Origin: Ostreococcus mediterraneus
Lineage: Eukaryota > Chlorophyta > Mamiellophyceae > Mamiellales > Bathycoccaceae
Length of the DNA: 64,000 bases
NCBI GenBank assembly: GCA_012295225.1
Contig: WMKK01000013.1
Coordinates: 358,167-422,166 of the forward strand
Reading direction: 5' to 3'
The notes beneath the pieces are model-generated. The model ran no database searches. It worked only from the letters and a program-made list of their open reading frames with translations, and was not told the DNA's origin. Of the stretch, positions 57,001 to 64,000 are shown piece after piece. Position 1 is the first letter of the stretch. Each line of letters starts with the position of its first letter. Both the position numbers and the translations under genes were made by a program.

Positions 57001-58131
57001 TAAATGTCGACTGTAGTGCTCCGCCCCCGGACACCATCCAAGCTCGCGTAGAAGCGCGAGATCCGCATTGGTGCGTTGTTCAAGTCTGTCGGCTTCGATG
57101 GCGCATCCTTCGGTGCGTAGCGTTTTGCATTGTTCGTCAAGCTCGTCTTTGATGGAAACCAAAGCGCGCTTAAGACGTTCCGCGGGAGTGATGTAATGCA
57201 CGCGAGGCCAAATCGTGAGGGTCTCTACCGGACGCCCACCTTGCGATTCACACGATACAATCGTCCCGTCATCACCTCGAACGCGAATATCGAGCGCGCT
57301 TTCTAAATACGGCGGCCAAATTTGAACGTTGAAGCAATTCTCGTCATCCGGCGCGGCGCTTCGCTTGAATTGTCCGCGTTCAAGATCCATGTACGGCATC
57401 ACGCGCTCGTACAATAAGTCATCTTTTAACTTATCTTCTACACCTTCAATGCCATATTTCGACGCCGACGCTCCGACTTCAATGGTGAGCGCCGCGTCGA
57501 CGTAATCCGTCGGCAAGCCCAAGCCGTACAAACAGCTCACGCTCGCCACCACCACCGGCGTCTTCCCCGGCTCCACCAACGCCCGCGTCGCGCGATGTCT
57601 CAACGCATCCAAATCCGAATCAATCGCGCTTCGTTTCTCCGTGTACCGATTGTTCGAAAACGATTCTGGAATGTACACGGAGAAGTGGGACACAAATAAC
57701 TCCACGCGATGCGTCTCGCCCAAATACGCGCGTAATTCCCGCGCCACTTGCGCCGCCAGCGTCTTATTCGGCACCACAACCAACGTCGGACGTTCCAATT
57801 CCGCGAGTACATTCGCCACGACGAACGTTTTCCCCGTCCCCGTCGCGCCTCGAAGGCACACGAAGCGCCTCTGCTCATCCTTTAACATCTTCGTACACGC
57901 CTCGATCGCCGTCGGCTGATCACCGCTCGGCGCGAACGGCGCGCGCACACCGTTCTCAAGCGTGCTATACGACGTGCTCGCACCATTCGCGCCGTCAACG
58001 CGCGTTGTTTCGCCGTCGGCGTCGCTCACGAACGCGCGATTCGACACCATCGTGTTTATCCAAGGCGACGTCGATTCGACTCGCTTGGCGACGATCTTCG
58101 CGCCCGTGCGACGCACCGCGCGCGCAAACAT
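54055..58131 (-). CDS. UvrB-UvrC fusion, bacterial-type nucleotide excision repair
   Basis: A 1358-residue intronless protein from ATG 58131. Residues 1-45 are a basic leader (MFARAVRRTGAKIVAKRVES). Residues 60-660 are UvrB: Walker A GATGTGKT at 95, VVPNKTLAAQ, ADESHVMLPQ, RLPSALDNRPL, LREGLDLPSVSLVAILDAD at 584 and MGRAARN. Residues 775-865 are the UvrC GIY-YIG nuclease (TGVYRW, LYVGKAKNLRSR, LALEARLIQRERPALN). Residues 1160-1350 are the UvrC RNase H-like nuclease (GVDVSHLAG, SDDY, LIDGGVGQL, DSAHAVALGAHRTRR). The UvrB C-terminal UVR module is missing or degenerate, and UvrC's HhH2 domain is absent. A bacterial-style damage-excision role, likely in an organelle, is inference. Confidence 0.93.
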   Translation of the reverse strand: MFARAVRRTGAKIVAKRVESTSPWINTMVSNRAFVSDADGETTRVDGANGASTSYSTLENGVRAPFAPSGDQPTAIEACTKMLKDEQRRFVCLRGATGTGKTFVVANVLAELERPTLVVVPNKTLAAQVARELRAYLGETHRVELFVSHFSVYIPESFSNNRYTEKRSAIDSDLDALRHRATRALVEPGKTPVVVASVSCLYGLGLPTDYVDAALTIEVGASASKYGIEGVEDKLKDDLLYERVMPYMDLERGQFKRSAAPDDENCFNVQIWPPYLESALDIRVRGDDGTIVSCESQGGRPVETLTIWPRVHYITPAERLKRALVSIKDELDEQCKTLRTEGCAIEADRLEQRTNADLALLRELGWCPGAEHYSRHLRGAKPEEPPVTLLDYFSYSADGGSEARRDWLLVADESHVMLPQLRAMHGGDKSRKTALVGAGYRLPSALDNRPLMGEEFWQRVPQALLVSATPGDVETGWVGGKDSDSMVDMVVRPSGVLDPPVHVIAKENQLEALAQRVSERALLGERSLVCVLTKADTEDLAMYLNAHGVRADWVHSELTAPQRAVKLSKLQKGELDCIVGAQLLREGLDLPSVSLVAILDADIPGFMRSARSLMQMMGRAARNKNGECILFADSTTAAMKEAMAEVDRRRVKQHEYNVANKMVPKTATLGSSTSTLSLFEVMADEIESEKEKWAVEQSVALTSDRADVDTEAVEKALQSWRKRREGGRVRPGPKPSDALKLAAELEEGEKLRAENVLDAYGIDASHVERLRGLSRDMPAKTGVYRWLDEAGNVLYVGKAKNLRSRTSHYLAPTLIQSSPRHRKLLASARMLDSVLTPGGEADALALEARLIQRERPALNILLKDAPKPESARIVLTSKNGVGQIFVAKFQDEAQSAASRGARVWTLPTREAATRMMGVLERALDLRGVSFRSRFGETAAVARWQFVSEVASLVLDAKYEEAIAMLEGQGDIPAALEIRVSAQEEAERGQGSRGSLAALLQADSVAKHWNIDVIAAASSGAGVCAVKIIKVREGVIVDVLGTSIEVPNASADDDIADATLAEAAQIVAEQMYTGEFVERPDLVYIPHAVAEPLNLRSALKTLGVGAKSAKGKVLHHGAAKEGTLLEALATMALENADESARMTATKSIAAVHLRDTIGLSEIPHSIEGVDVSHLAGTNAVCSFVRFEGGSAMPLKHKRYQLSDEVTPSDDYGGIAESIGARLASKSALPDVFLIDGGVGQLTAAAAALEAHGVVISNMIDDDSDASTSTTVTPYANSNRPQRTVALAALAKGRSSGEEALWIPTRSTSGAHAVAGVKVSVASKDQSLKLLRAVRDSAHAVALGAHRTRRREERLQSFTA

Positions 58132-58281
58132 GGTCGAACGATGCCGTGCGTGACGCGCGTCGTGCGCTGCTGGTCGTGTGCGGGCGGTCGCGCGCGCCGG
58201 ACGTGGCATGCGGCGTCGTCGACTGCCGACTGTCGACGTGTCGCGTGTGTTTTTTGGCGCCAAAAAGCGCCTCGCGGGGAC

Positions 58282-59307
58282 ATGGACCCCGACGTGAAGC
58301 GCGCGGCGGAGGCGCAAATGCGCCGGCACGCGCCGGACGACGCGGAAAACGTCGAGTCGAAGCGCGCCAAGACCGCGGACGGCGGCGCACCGCGGTTCGC
58401 GTACGCGGCGCTTAAAAGTTTACTCGCGAAGGGGACATCGTCACGTGGATTCATCGTCACGTGTGCGTTTAATCGCGAGAAGAGCGCGACTGTGGACGCC
58501 ATGCGCGTGCTTGCGGCGGCTGGGAGCGGTGTGTTGGCGGTCGCGAAGCTGCCGTGCCATGGCGTGCTGCTGTTGCTGCGTCAAGGGGATGAGGGTGACG
58601 AGGACGCGGCGCGCGTGGCGTCGCGAGCCGTCGCGAGCGTTCGCGCGGCTCCGACGTCTGGAAGTCGGTTCGTGGAGAAGATTTATCCGTGCTCAGGGAC
58701 ATTCGCGCCGAATGATGACGATGGGCTCGATGAGGCGTGTGCGCGCGTCGTTCGTGAGGCGATTGCGCGTGGTGGGTTGACGTCGGGCGCGAGGTTCGCG
58801 GCGACGTATAACAGACGCGTTCGGCCGCGCGAGCCGCGTTCGGCCGCGCTCGGCGGCGCGAGCGAAGATGGCAAAGATCCATCGGATGCGGCGGCGAAGA
58901 GTGGCGACGGCGCGTCTAAGCCGTATGAACGTGATTCGTTGCGCACTCGCGTGGCGAGTTCGATCGAAAAGGCGTGTAAGGCGTCGGGTGTTGACATCGT
59001 CGTGGATTTGAAGAGGCCAAATTTTGTCGTGTTCATCGAGGTGCTCGCGACGTCTACGTCGGAACACGTCGTCGCGCTCGGTGGTTCTATCGCTGAGGAT
59101 GATTTATATGTGGTGAAATCCGCGCGCATCGCACCGGTATCGATTTGTGCGTTGACGTCAAAGGTGGAGACGCCGAAATGGATGATCGCAAAAGAAGAGA
59201 AGCGGCTGGCGGCTGAGAAAGCCGCCGCCGCCGTCGCCGCTGCGAACCATGCGTCGACGAAAACCACCGACGATGTGGCGAATGCGCAGCCAATACCTCA
59301 GTCATAG
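58282..59307 (+). CDS. THUMPD1/Tan1-like tRNA acetylation adaptor
   Basis: A 341-residue protein from ATG 58282. The N-terminal domain reads GFIVTCAFNREKSATVDAMRVL and RFVEKIYPCSGTF; the THUMP domain at about residues 150-305 includes RDSLRTRVASSIEKA and NFVVFIEVLATSTSEHVVAL. THUMPD1/Tan1 binds tRNA and guides the acetyltransferase NAT10/Kre33 to make ac4C at position 12 of tRNA-Leu and tRNA-Ser. The C terminus is Lys/Ala-rich. It is divergent from the UvrB-UvrC gene with 150 bp between start codons. Single exon; an upstream extension of the frame is ignored. Confidence 0.86.
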   Translation: MDPDVKRAAEAQMRRHAPDDAENVESKRAKTADGGAPRFAYAALKSLLAKGTSSRGFIVTCAFNREKSATVDAMRVLAAAGSGVLAVAKLPCHGVLLLLRQGDEGDEDAARVASRAVASVRAAPTSGSRFVEKIYPCSGTFAPNDDDGLDEACARVVREAIARGGLTSGARFAATYNRRVRPREPRSAALGGASEDGKDPSDAAAKSGDGASKPYERDSLRTRVASSIEKACKASGVDIVVDLKRPNFVVFIEVLATSTSEHVVALGGSIAEDDLYVVKSARIAPVSICALTSKVETPKWMIAKEEKRLAAEKAAAAVAAANHASTKTTDDVANAQPIPQS

Positions 59308-59362
59308 CCAATACGTGAACACACATTTTTATTGAAAATAAACATAAACAACTGGCGCGGCG

Positions 59363-60064
59363 TTACGTGTATCTCAAGACCTCGTATTCAATCTCCACCG
59401 TCGCCCCGGGTGGGACTTCACACGCCGTGCGCACACCGTCTCGACAATGATGTCCTTTGTCGCCGTACGCTAACGCTGCGGGTATGCGCACGACGCGGCG
59501 CGTGCCTATTCTCGAAGGCGGCATGGACGCGCCGTCGCCGACAAACGCTCGAGTCCACCCAACCGGCGCGTCGTTCGTCGGCGAATCAATCTCAAGCTTA
59601 AACCCCTTACTCATCGACGCTCCAGCACCACCGACGATAAACGGATCAAACGTATCACCTAATCTGCGCTGATTCACGTCGCGCTCGCCTTCGTTCGGGA
59701 GCACTCGAGCCGAAAACGTCACGACGACGACATCCCCGGAGTACAGCTCATTCCCCTCGCCACGCACAATGTCCGCAAATTCCACGCCGTCCGCCGTCTG
59801 AGTAAATACCGTGGATGACGACGCCGCGTCTGCGCGCGTCGTACGCGCGAGACTCGCGCCCAGCGCTGCGGTGGCGAGCGCGAACGTCCGTCTCGTTGAT
59901 GTCGCAGCGTCAGCACGACCGTCGTCATCCTCAACCCCTCGTGCCGCGCATCTCGCGCCGCGAACGCGCGATGACTGAAAACTCTTCATCGGCGTAACGA
60001 GTCGTTTCGCGCACGTCGTCTGCATCGCCATCGTCGTCGTCATCGTCGGCATGTAATGACGCAT
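59363..60064 (-). CDS. Thylakoid lumen FKBP-type peptidyl-prolyl isomerase
   Basis: A 233-residue protein with a bipartite leader: an Arg-rich transit peptide, then a twin-arginine lumen signal (STRRTFALATAALGASLA) ending ADA near residue 80. The FKBP domain shows VVVTFSARVL, GWTRAF, RRVVRIPAALAYGDKG and VPPGATVEIEYEVL. The two Cys (HHC and TAC) near the end match the plant lumenal subset. Several active-site aromatics are not conserved, so catalytic activity may be weak. It probably helps assemble thylakoid complexes. ATGs at 60064, 60052 and 60043 are close alternatives. Confidence 0.88.
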   Translation of the reverse strand: MRHYMPTMTTTMAMQTTCAKRLVTPMKSFQSSRVRGARCAARGVEDDDGRADAATSTRRTFALATAALGASLARTTRADAASSSTVFTQTADGVEFADIVRGEGNELYSGDVVVVTFSARVLPNEGERDVNQRRLGDTFDPFIVGGAGASMSKGFKLEIDSPTNDAPVGWTRAFVGDGASMPPSRIGTRRVVRIPAALAYGDKGHHCRDGVRTACEVPPGATVEIEYEVLRYT

Positions 60065-60130
60065 GACGGCATTGCAGCGCGTGCGCTTTAATCAAACACT
60101 CAAACGCCTCGCGCGCGCGCCTCGCCGCCG

Positions 60131-60571
60131 ATGACGGACATCCCCAAGCTCACGCACTTTCTGCAGCACACACTGTTTCCCGAACGCGCGCGACGCGTCG
60201 ATGCCGCCTCGGACGCGCGCGAAGACGTGTCCCAGTGGCGCGAGCTGTTGCAGCACCTCGACGCGTTGGCGACGCGCGTCGATGCGTCGAGCGCGCCCGA
60301 GGCGTGCGGGTTCGACGCGCTGGTGGATATTGGAGGCGAGATACGCGCAAACGCGCGCGTGCGCGACGCGCGGCGGGTGTTCGTGGATGTTGGGTTGGGA
60401 TTTAAGGCGGAGCTGACGTTGGAGGAGGCGAAAGCCGTCGCGGCGAGACGGTTGCGGGACGCGGAACGGGCGGAGACGGAGCGCCGAGAAGCGTGTGTGG
60501 ATATAGAGCGAGCGATTAAAACGATGGAGCGGGGGATTTTGCAGTTGGTGGCGCAGCGTGGAGGCGGGTGA
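60131..60571 (+). CDS. UXT-like alpha prefoldin
   Basis: A 146-residue protein with N- and C-terminal helices around FDALVDIGGEIRANARVRDARRVFVDVGLGFKAELTLEEA, the alpha-prefoldin hairpin core. The VFVDVGLGFKAELTLEEA form matches UXT rather than canonical prefoldin 3 or 5. UXT sits in the URI/R2TP-associated prefoldin-like complex that helps build polymerases and other assemblies. It shares a 66-bp divergent spacer with the FKBP gene. No intron. Confidence 0.78.
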   Translation: MTDIPKLTHFLQHTLFPERARRVDAASDAREDVSQWRELLQHLDALATRVDASSAPEACGFDALVDIGGEIRANARVRDARRVFVDVGLGFKAELTLEEAKAVAARRLRDAERAETERREACVDIERAIKTMERGILQLVAQRGGG

Positions 60572-60625
60572 GCGCGCGCATGTGTGTGTGTCTATCTAGA
60601 GAGTTGTTGTATTAAGAGAAAAAGC

Positions 60626-61108
60626 CTAGCGTTGAAGCGGTTGACGTAGTTTGTTCGACATGGCGTCGATTTCACGAAGTTTACGTGCGTAATCGCGCGC
60701 GATGCGAGCGTCGATGACGAAGACACTGTCGGTCGATGCGTCGGTCGCTCGACGGGCGCGTGTCATCCACGCGTCGTGCTCGACGCGTCGTCGTCGCGCA
60801 TGTTCGCGTTCGACGTCTTCGCGTTCGGCTCGAATGCGCGCCGTGGTTTCGTACTCGCGAGCAATGTCTCGACGCAAAACTTCAATGGTTGCCTGTGTGT
60901 GCTGAATTTTTGCTCGGCATGCGTCGCGTTCGACGTGTATTCTTTGAGCGTTTTCGAGCACGTTTTCGAGCTCCGCCTTGGCTCGCTTATACTTTGCGAT
61001 CAAGACTGGATCATCCGTTGGCGCTCGCGCGCTCGAGTCACCGCCGACATGCGTCGTCGCGAATTCACTCGTACTCGATCGCCTACTCGAAAGTCTCCGC
61101 GCCACCAT
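60626..61108 (-). CDS. Unknown coiled-coil protein
   Basis: A 160-residue ORF from ATG 61108; the frame continues upstream only to a TTG. No family is recognised. After a Ser/Arg-rich first 40 residues, residues about 47-120 form a strongly predicted coiled coil (AELENVLENAQRIHVERDA, IEVLRRDIAREYETTARIRAERED), with a short basic C-terminal segment. The sequence would suit a small subunit of a larger assembly such as a kinetochore or tethering complex, but nothing visible decides. Confidence 0.6.
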   Translation of the reverse strand: MVARRLSSRRSSTSEFATTHVGGDSSARAPTDDPVLIAKYKRAKAELENVLENAQRIHVERDACRAKIQHTQATIEVLRRDIAREYETTARIRAEREDVEREHARRRRVEHDAWMTRARRATDASTDSVFVIDARIARDYARKLREIDAMSNKLRQPLQR

Positions 61109-61185
61109 CGCTCGCTCTCTCGCCACGCAGTGCGAACCTCGCCGCCTCCGCAGTCCAATTTTAGACCACCGCAAACTAACACCAT

Positions 61186-61824
61186 TTACACATCTGGATT
61201 CCTCGCCTTTCTAAACTGAGGCAGGCGCTCGGTGTAGGGTAAAATTCCCATCTGCCTCGCCGTCTTAGTCGCGCGCGATATCGCGCGTTGCGCCTTGGCG
61301 CTCACCCCCAAACGACGCTTTGGATACAACTTCCCCGTGTCGCTTACAAACTGCGTCAAAAACCTCGCATCCGTATACGTCGCCTTCTCAATCAGCGTCG
61401 CCTCCACCACCTTCCCACGCATGGGATTCTTCACCGTCTTCCCCGCCGACGTGTGCACCACGGGCGCGCGCCTCCCAGTCTTGGGCGCTAAATCGCTCGG
61501 CGCGTACGTCTGCCCTGGATAGTACAATCGATCGCGCGTCAACCTCGCGGGCGCCACGCGCACGTCGCGCTCGCTCGTCGACGGCGCCGCGGCGTTGGAC
61601 AACCGCGCGGCAACGTCGTCGTCCGCGCGCGCCACCGCGTCTTCAGCGCCGCCGCCGTCCGCGGCGCCGTCCGAGGTTGAGGAGGTTGTGGATGCGGCGC
61701 GAGACCCCACGGTTGGCGTCGCGATCGCGGGTCCGCGCGCGCGCGCCGCGGCGATAGAGGCGCCGCGCGCGGTGATTGGGTGCAGAGCGTCGAAGGCGAC
61801 GCGCGTGAGGCGTCGGAGCGCCAT
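61186..61824 (-). CDS. Mitochondrial ribosomal protein S18
   Basis: A 212-residue protein from ATG 61824 (MALRRLTRVAFDALH), a basic amphipathic leader typical of mitochondria. The bS18 domain is C-terminal: DARFLTQFVSDTGKLYPKRRLGVSAKAQRAISRATKTARQMGILPYT. An N-terminal Ala/Ser/Asp-rich linker of about 60 residues is not conserved. bS18 binds the small-subunit platform near S6. Frame open to 62013, but those residues overlap the neighbouring 3' region and lack conserved sequence. Confidence 0.9.
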   Translation of the reverse strand: MALRRLTRVAFDALHPITARGASIAAARARGPAIATPTVGSRAASTTSSTSDGAADGGGAEDAVARADDDVAARLSNAAAPSTSERDVRVAPARLTRDRLYYPGQTYAPSDLAPKTGRRAPVVHTSAGKTVKNPMRGKVVEATLIEKATYTDARFLTQFVSDTGKLYPKRRLGVSAKAQRAISRATKTARQMGILPYTERLPQFRKARNPDV

Positions 61825-61963
61825 CGTGCGGCGCGTGACGCGTGGCGTGAAGTGCGGTTGTCTGGAGGGGACTCGCGCCGGGACGCGTAGAGACGTTACG
61901 AAGATGTAAGACGCGCTGACTAGTACTGTACTACTATAAATAACATGACATTTTCGTAGGACG

Positions 61964-63637
61964 CTAGATATTAAGCCAGCCGACGATGGTATTACGAGCG
62001 GCGCTGAAGGCATGACCGACGTTGTGCGCCACAGTCGTTTCTAAAAATGCTGGCCGTTCGACGCCGGCGGGCTCGGGGAACGGACGCAGCACCGAGTAAT
62101 TCGGATTGTACGGACGCTTACGCATGGGCGGGGAGTCGAGATCGGTTTCATCAGCCTTTGCATCAGAGAAATCGTCGCCATCTTCGTCGTCACCGGTGTT
62201 GTTCCTCTTGGCATTGTTTTCGTCGTCGTCGTCGTCGCTCGCGTCGCCAAAAAATGACCGCGGGCGTAATTTCGACTGGTCGACTTTATTCGACAAGCCT
62301 GCAGCGTGCTTGGCGTTTTCAACGTTCTGCAGTTCTTCAGCACGTCGAGCGAGCGTATCGTTTGCCAGTCGCTCGCGACGAACTTTATCGATTGCTTCCT
62401 CCGTCTCAACGGACCACAAATCCATTCCGACGGCGATTTTCAACTTGTCGCGCACTTGACGCTGAGTGAAATTCAGTAATCGCTTGTTCGACGCGTCTTG
62501 AAACCCTTTTAAACTTCCAATGCGCTGCATGCTAAAGATAATCGAAGCGACGATCATGATGATGACGACATTCATGACGTACAGCAACGCGCTGACGCCA
62601 GCCATTTCCAAAAACTGCGACTGCGTCAATGTGCACGCATCGTTGCCGACGGCGCCGCAATCGTCGGCGACACCCGGAACGACGAAAGCAACAAGCAAGC
62701 CAGAGTTCACCAACGGAGGTAACAATGACGCAGAAATCGCGACGCCGACGAGCGAGTTCACCCCGTCGCTTGTGATGGAAGTGCCCACGACGACACCAGA
62801 CGCTGCGGCAATAATAGCACCGGCTATCAACGTTTCCCAGCGCCCACGCGACGCCATTTCATTCGTTGGAATCGCCACATCGCCAAGCTCAATGCTATAA
62901 TTCGCAAACGCGAATCCCATGAGTAAGCCACATAGAATGGTCACGCACGCCGCGCGACACTCGGCAAGGACGGATTCTCTAAACAGCAACCAATCGCGCA
63001 CCGCGAGCCCGAACGCCGCGGATAAAATCGGTCCCATCAGCGGAGAAATCAACATCGCGCTCAGCACCACGACAGAGGAATTCGTCAACAATCCCATACC
63101 ACTAATCACGCTCGCGCACACCACCGACAGGTAAAAATTCCAACTGTCGTCGCTCAAGTCAATAATTTCATTAAACAGCTCCTCCACGCTCTTCGCCGTC
63201 GCCGTACGCACGTATTGAAATTTCCTCTTCTCTAGCGTCTTCCTATTCATGTGTGTCAACTTGATCGCCTTGAATGGGTTCGCCTTGGCCTCGGCGGCTT
63301 CGCGACGTTTTTCTTCCTGCTCCAACGAACGCTTGATCGCCGCGAATTCGCTCACCAACTGATTCGGATTCGGCCGCAACGATGCCGCGGTCAAGCTCGT
63401 AACCGTGCCATAGTTAATTCCGACGCCTAGAGACGTCGTGAGGACGTGGATGAGCTCCCCCGCGCGCGATGCTGTGCACGTTACCGAAATTTCCGTGCAG
63501 TTTTCACACACGTTGACGATGATGTTCTCACCCACGTGCGTCGCCATGCCAATCCCACCCCCGCCAGTGGTGAGGGCCTCGAGAACATCTTCACGATATT
63601 CATCGGGCACGTGAATCTCGAGCTTGCGCAGGGACAT
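61964..63637 (-). CDS. DUF389 family multi-pass membrane protein
   Basis: A 557-residue protein from ATG 63637 (MSLRKLEIHVP). Residues 1-100 form the cytosolic ferredoxin-like domain of the family. Six or seven TM helices follow, including VVLSAMLISPLMGPILSAAFGLA, the diagnostic DUF389 motif, TSDGVNSLVGVAISASLLPPLVNSGLLVAFVV and LLYVMNVVIIMIVASIIF. The C-terminal 150 residues are acidic and disordered (DDDDDEN). DUF389 proteins occur in bacteria and scattered eukaryotes; transport is suspected but not established. It is divergent from RPN9 across 88 bp. Confidence 0.85.
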   Translation of the reverse strand: MSLRKLEIHVPDEYREDVLEALTTGGGGIGMATHVGENIIVNVCENCTEISVTCTASRAGELIHVLTTSLGVGINYGTVTSLTAASLRPNPNQLVSEFAAIKRSLEQEEKRREAAEAKANPFKAIKLTHMNRKTLEKRKFQYVRTATAKSVEELFNEIIDLSDDSWNFYLSVVCASVISGMGLLTNSSVVVLSAMLISPLMGPILSAAFGLAVRDWLLFRESVLAECRAACVTILCGLLMGFAFANYSIELGDVAIPTNEMASRGRWETLIAGAIIAAASGVVVGTSITSDGVNSLVGVAISASLLPPLVNSGLLVAFVVPGVADDCGAVGNDACTLTQSQFLEMAGVSALLYVMNVVIIMIVASIIFSMQRIGSLKGFQDASNKRLLNFTQRQVRDKLKIAVGMDLWSVETEEAIDKVRRERLANDTLARRAEELQNVENAKHAAGLSNKVDQSKLRPRSFFGDASDDDDDENNAKRNNTGDDEDGDDFSDAKADETDLDSPPMRKRPYNPNYSVLRPFPEPAGVERPAFLETTVAHNVGHAFSAARNTIVGWLNI

Positions 63638-63725
63638 GGACGCGGTGCGTGCGTGAGTGCCGCGTTGACTGTGAAAAAGTTTCTTTTTGGATGATGATCG
63701 GCAGTTGTCGACGCCCACGAGCACG

Positions 63726-64000
63726 ATGTCGTCGCGCGGTGAAGCGTATTTAGCGGCGCAGATTGCGAATATGAGTTTACCACAGGATGTTCGCGACGCG
63801 TGCGCGTCGATCAAGGCGCTGTGCGAGCGACAGTTGTGGCATGAGCTGACGCTGGAGTTGGAATCTGTGGTTTCAAACGCATCGTTCGCGAGCGTGCCCG
63901 GGGCGCTTCGCGCGCTCTATGCCGAGGTGGTCGCTGATATCGAACGTAAGTTTAATCCGCTCAAGGTGGCACACATTGCGGTGGCGGTGAGTGATACGTA
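63726..64000 (+). CDS. 26S proteasome subunit RPN9/PSMD13 (5' part, cut by window edge)
   Basis: The frame from ATG 63726 is open to the edge and encodes MSSRGEAYLAAQIANMSLPQ, then LCERQLWHELTLELESVVSN and FNPLKVAHIAVAVSDT. This matches the N terminus of RPN9 (human PSMD13: KKLWHQLTLKLE, LLKLAHFAV), a PCI-domain lid subunit of the 19S regulatory particle. Only 91 residues are inside the window. No intron seen so far. Confidence 0.85.
   Translation, partial: MSSRGEAYLAAQIANMSLPQDVRDACASIKALCERQLWHELTLELESVVSNASFASVPGALRALYAEVVADIERKFNPLKVAHIAVAVSDT

Noticed and set aside
58132-58329. N-terminal extension of the UvrB-UvrC frame
   Set aside because: The extra 66 residues run upstream into the divergent THUMPD1 coding region and are pure Arg/Ala/His; the ATG at 58131 gives a normal leader.

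Overview
The window looks like a nuclear chromosome segment of a picoeukaryotic green alga of the Mamiellophyceae, most like Ostreococcus. The evidence is a GC-rich, extremely compact gene layout (about 38 genes in 64 kb, many intergenic gaps under 150 bp), plastid-targeted photosynthesis proteins (a minor LHC antenna, chloroplast FBPase, ClpC, Cpn20, plastid ribosomal proteins L11 and L33) beside typical eukaryotic nuclear genes (MCM4, Pol I largest subunit, SSRP1, VPS53, SmE, cap-binding CBP20), and few, mostly 5'-placed spliceosomal introns. No mobile element, viral remnant, tRNA, rRNA or CRISPR array was recognised. The species assignment is inference from gene content.

Layout. 1-13 kb: VPS53 (cut by the edge), spliced SmE, LSG1, a 2-hydroxyacid dehydrogenase, PUS10, a repeated-motif plastid membrane protein, organellar HisRS, a short ribosome-hibernation factor, a CRTISO-like oxidoreductase and an ankyrin protein. 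13-20 kb: spliced PAC3, a TMEM19 family protein, a three-exon LHC (CP26-like), spliced Cpn20 and an orphan membrane protein. 20-34 kb: SSRP1, an unknown plastid-type protein, a HAD phosphatase, cobalamin adenosyltransferase head-to-head with L33, L11 head-to-head with MCM4, and three-exon ClpC. 34-46 kb: a SMARCAL1-like helicase, a DUF3172 protein head-to-head with FBPase, RHL1, EngB GTPase, NTH1, CBP20 and a myristoylation-signal pseudokinase. 46-64 kb: RPA1 (Pol I), adenylosuccinate lyase, an orphan, a UvrB-UvrC fusion, THUMPD1, a lumenal FKBP, UXT, a coiled-coil protein, bS18m, a DUF389 membrane protein and the start of RPN9.

Themes. Most proteins support organelle gene expression and protein quality control (HisRS, HPF, L11, L33, S18, EngB, ClpC, Cpn20), photosynthesis (LHC, FBPase, lumenal FKBP) or nuclear growth functions (MCM4, Pol I, FACT, LSG1). 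Genome maintenance is also well represented (UvrBC, NTH1, SMARCAL1-like, RHL1, MCM4).

The most striking item is the single 1358-codon ORF at 54055-58131. It joins a complete bacterial UvrB helicase to a UvrC double nuclease with all recognisable catalytic residues, has lost the normal UvrB-UvrC docking modules and the terminal HhH2 domain, and carries a basic presequence-like N terminus. This would be a one-chain bacterial-type excision-repair nuclease in a eukaryote. Other notable signals are a near-invariant CTGAC branch site with unusual GT(A/G)CGT donors in the introns, inverted AAACCCTA (telo-box) pairs in two divergent promoters, a decayed tandem exon copy inside an intron of the cobalamin adenosyltransferase gene, and a pseudokinase lacking the HRD and DFG motifs.
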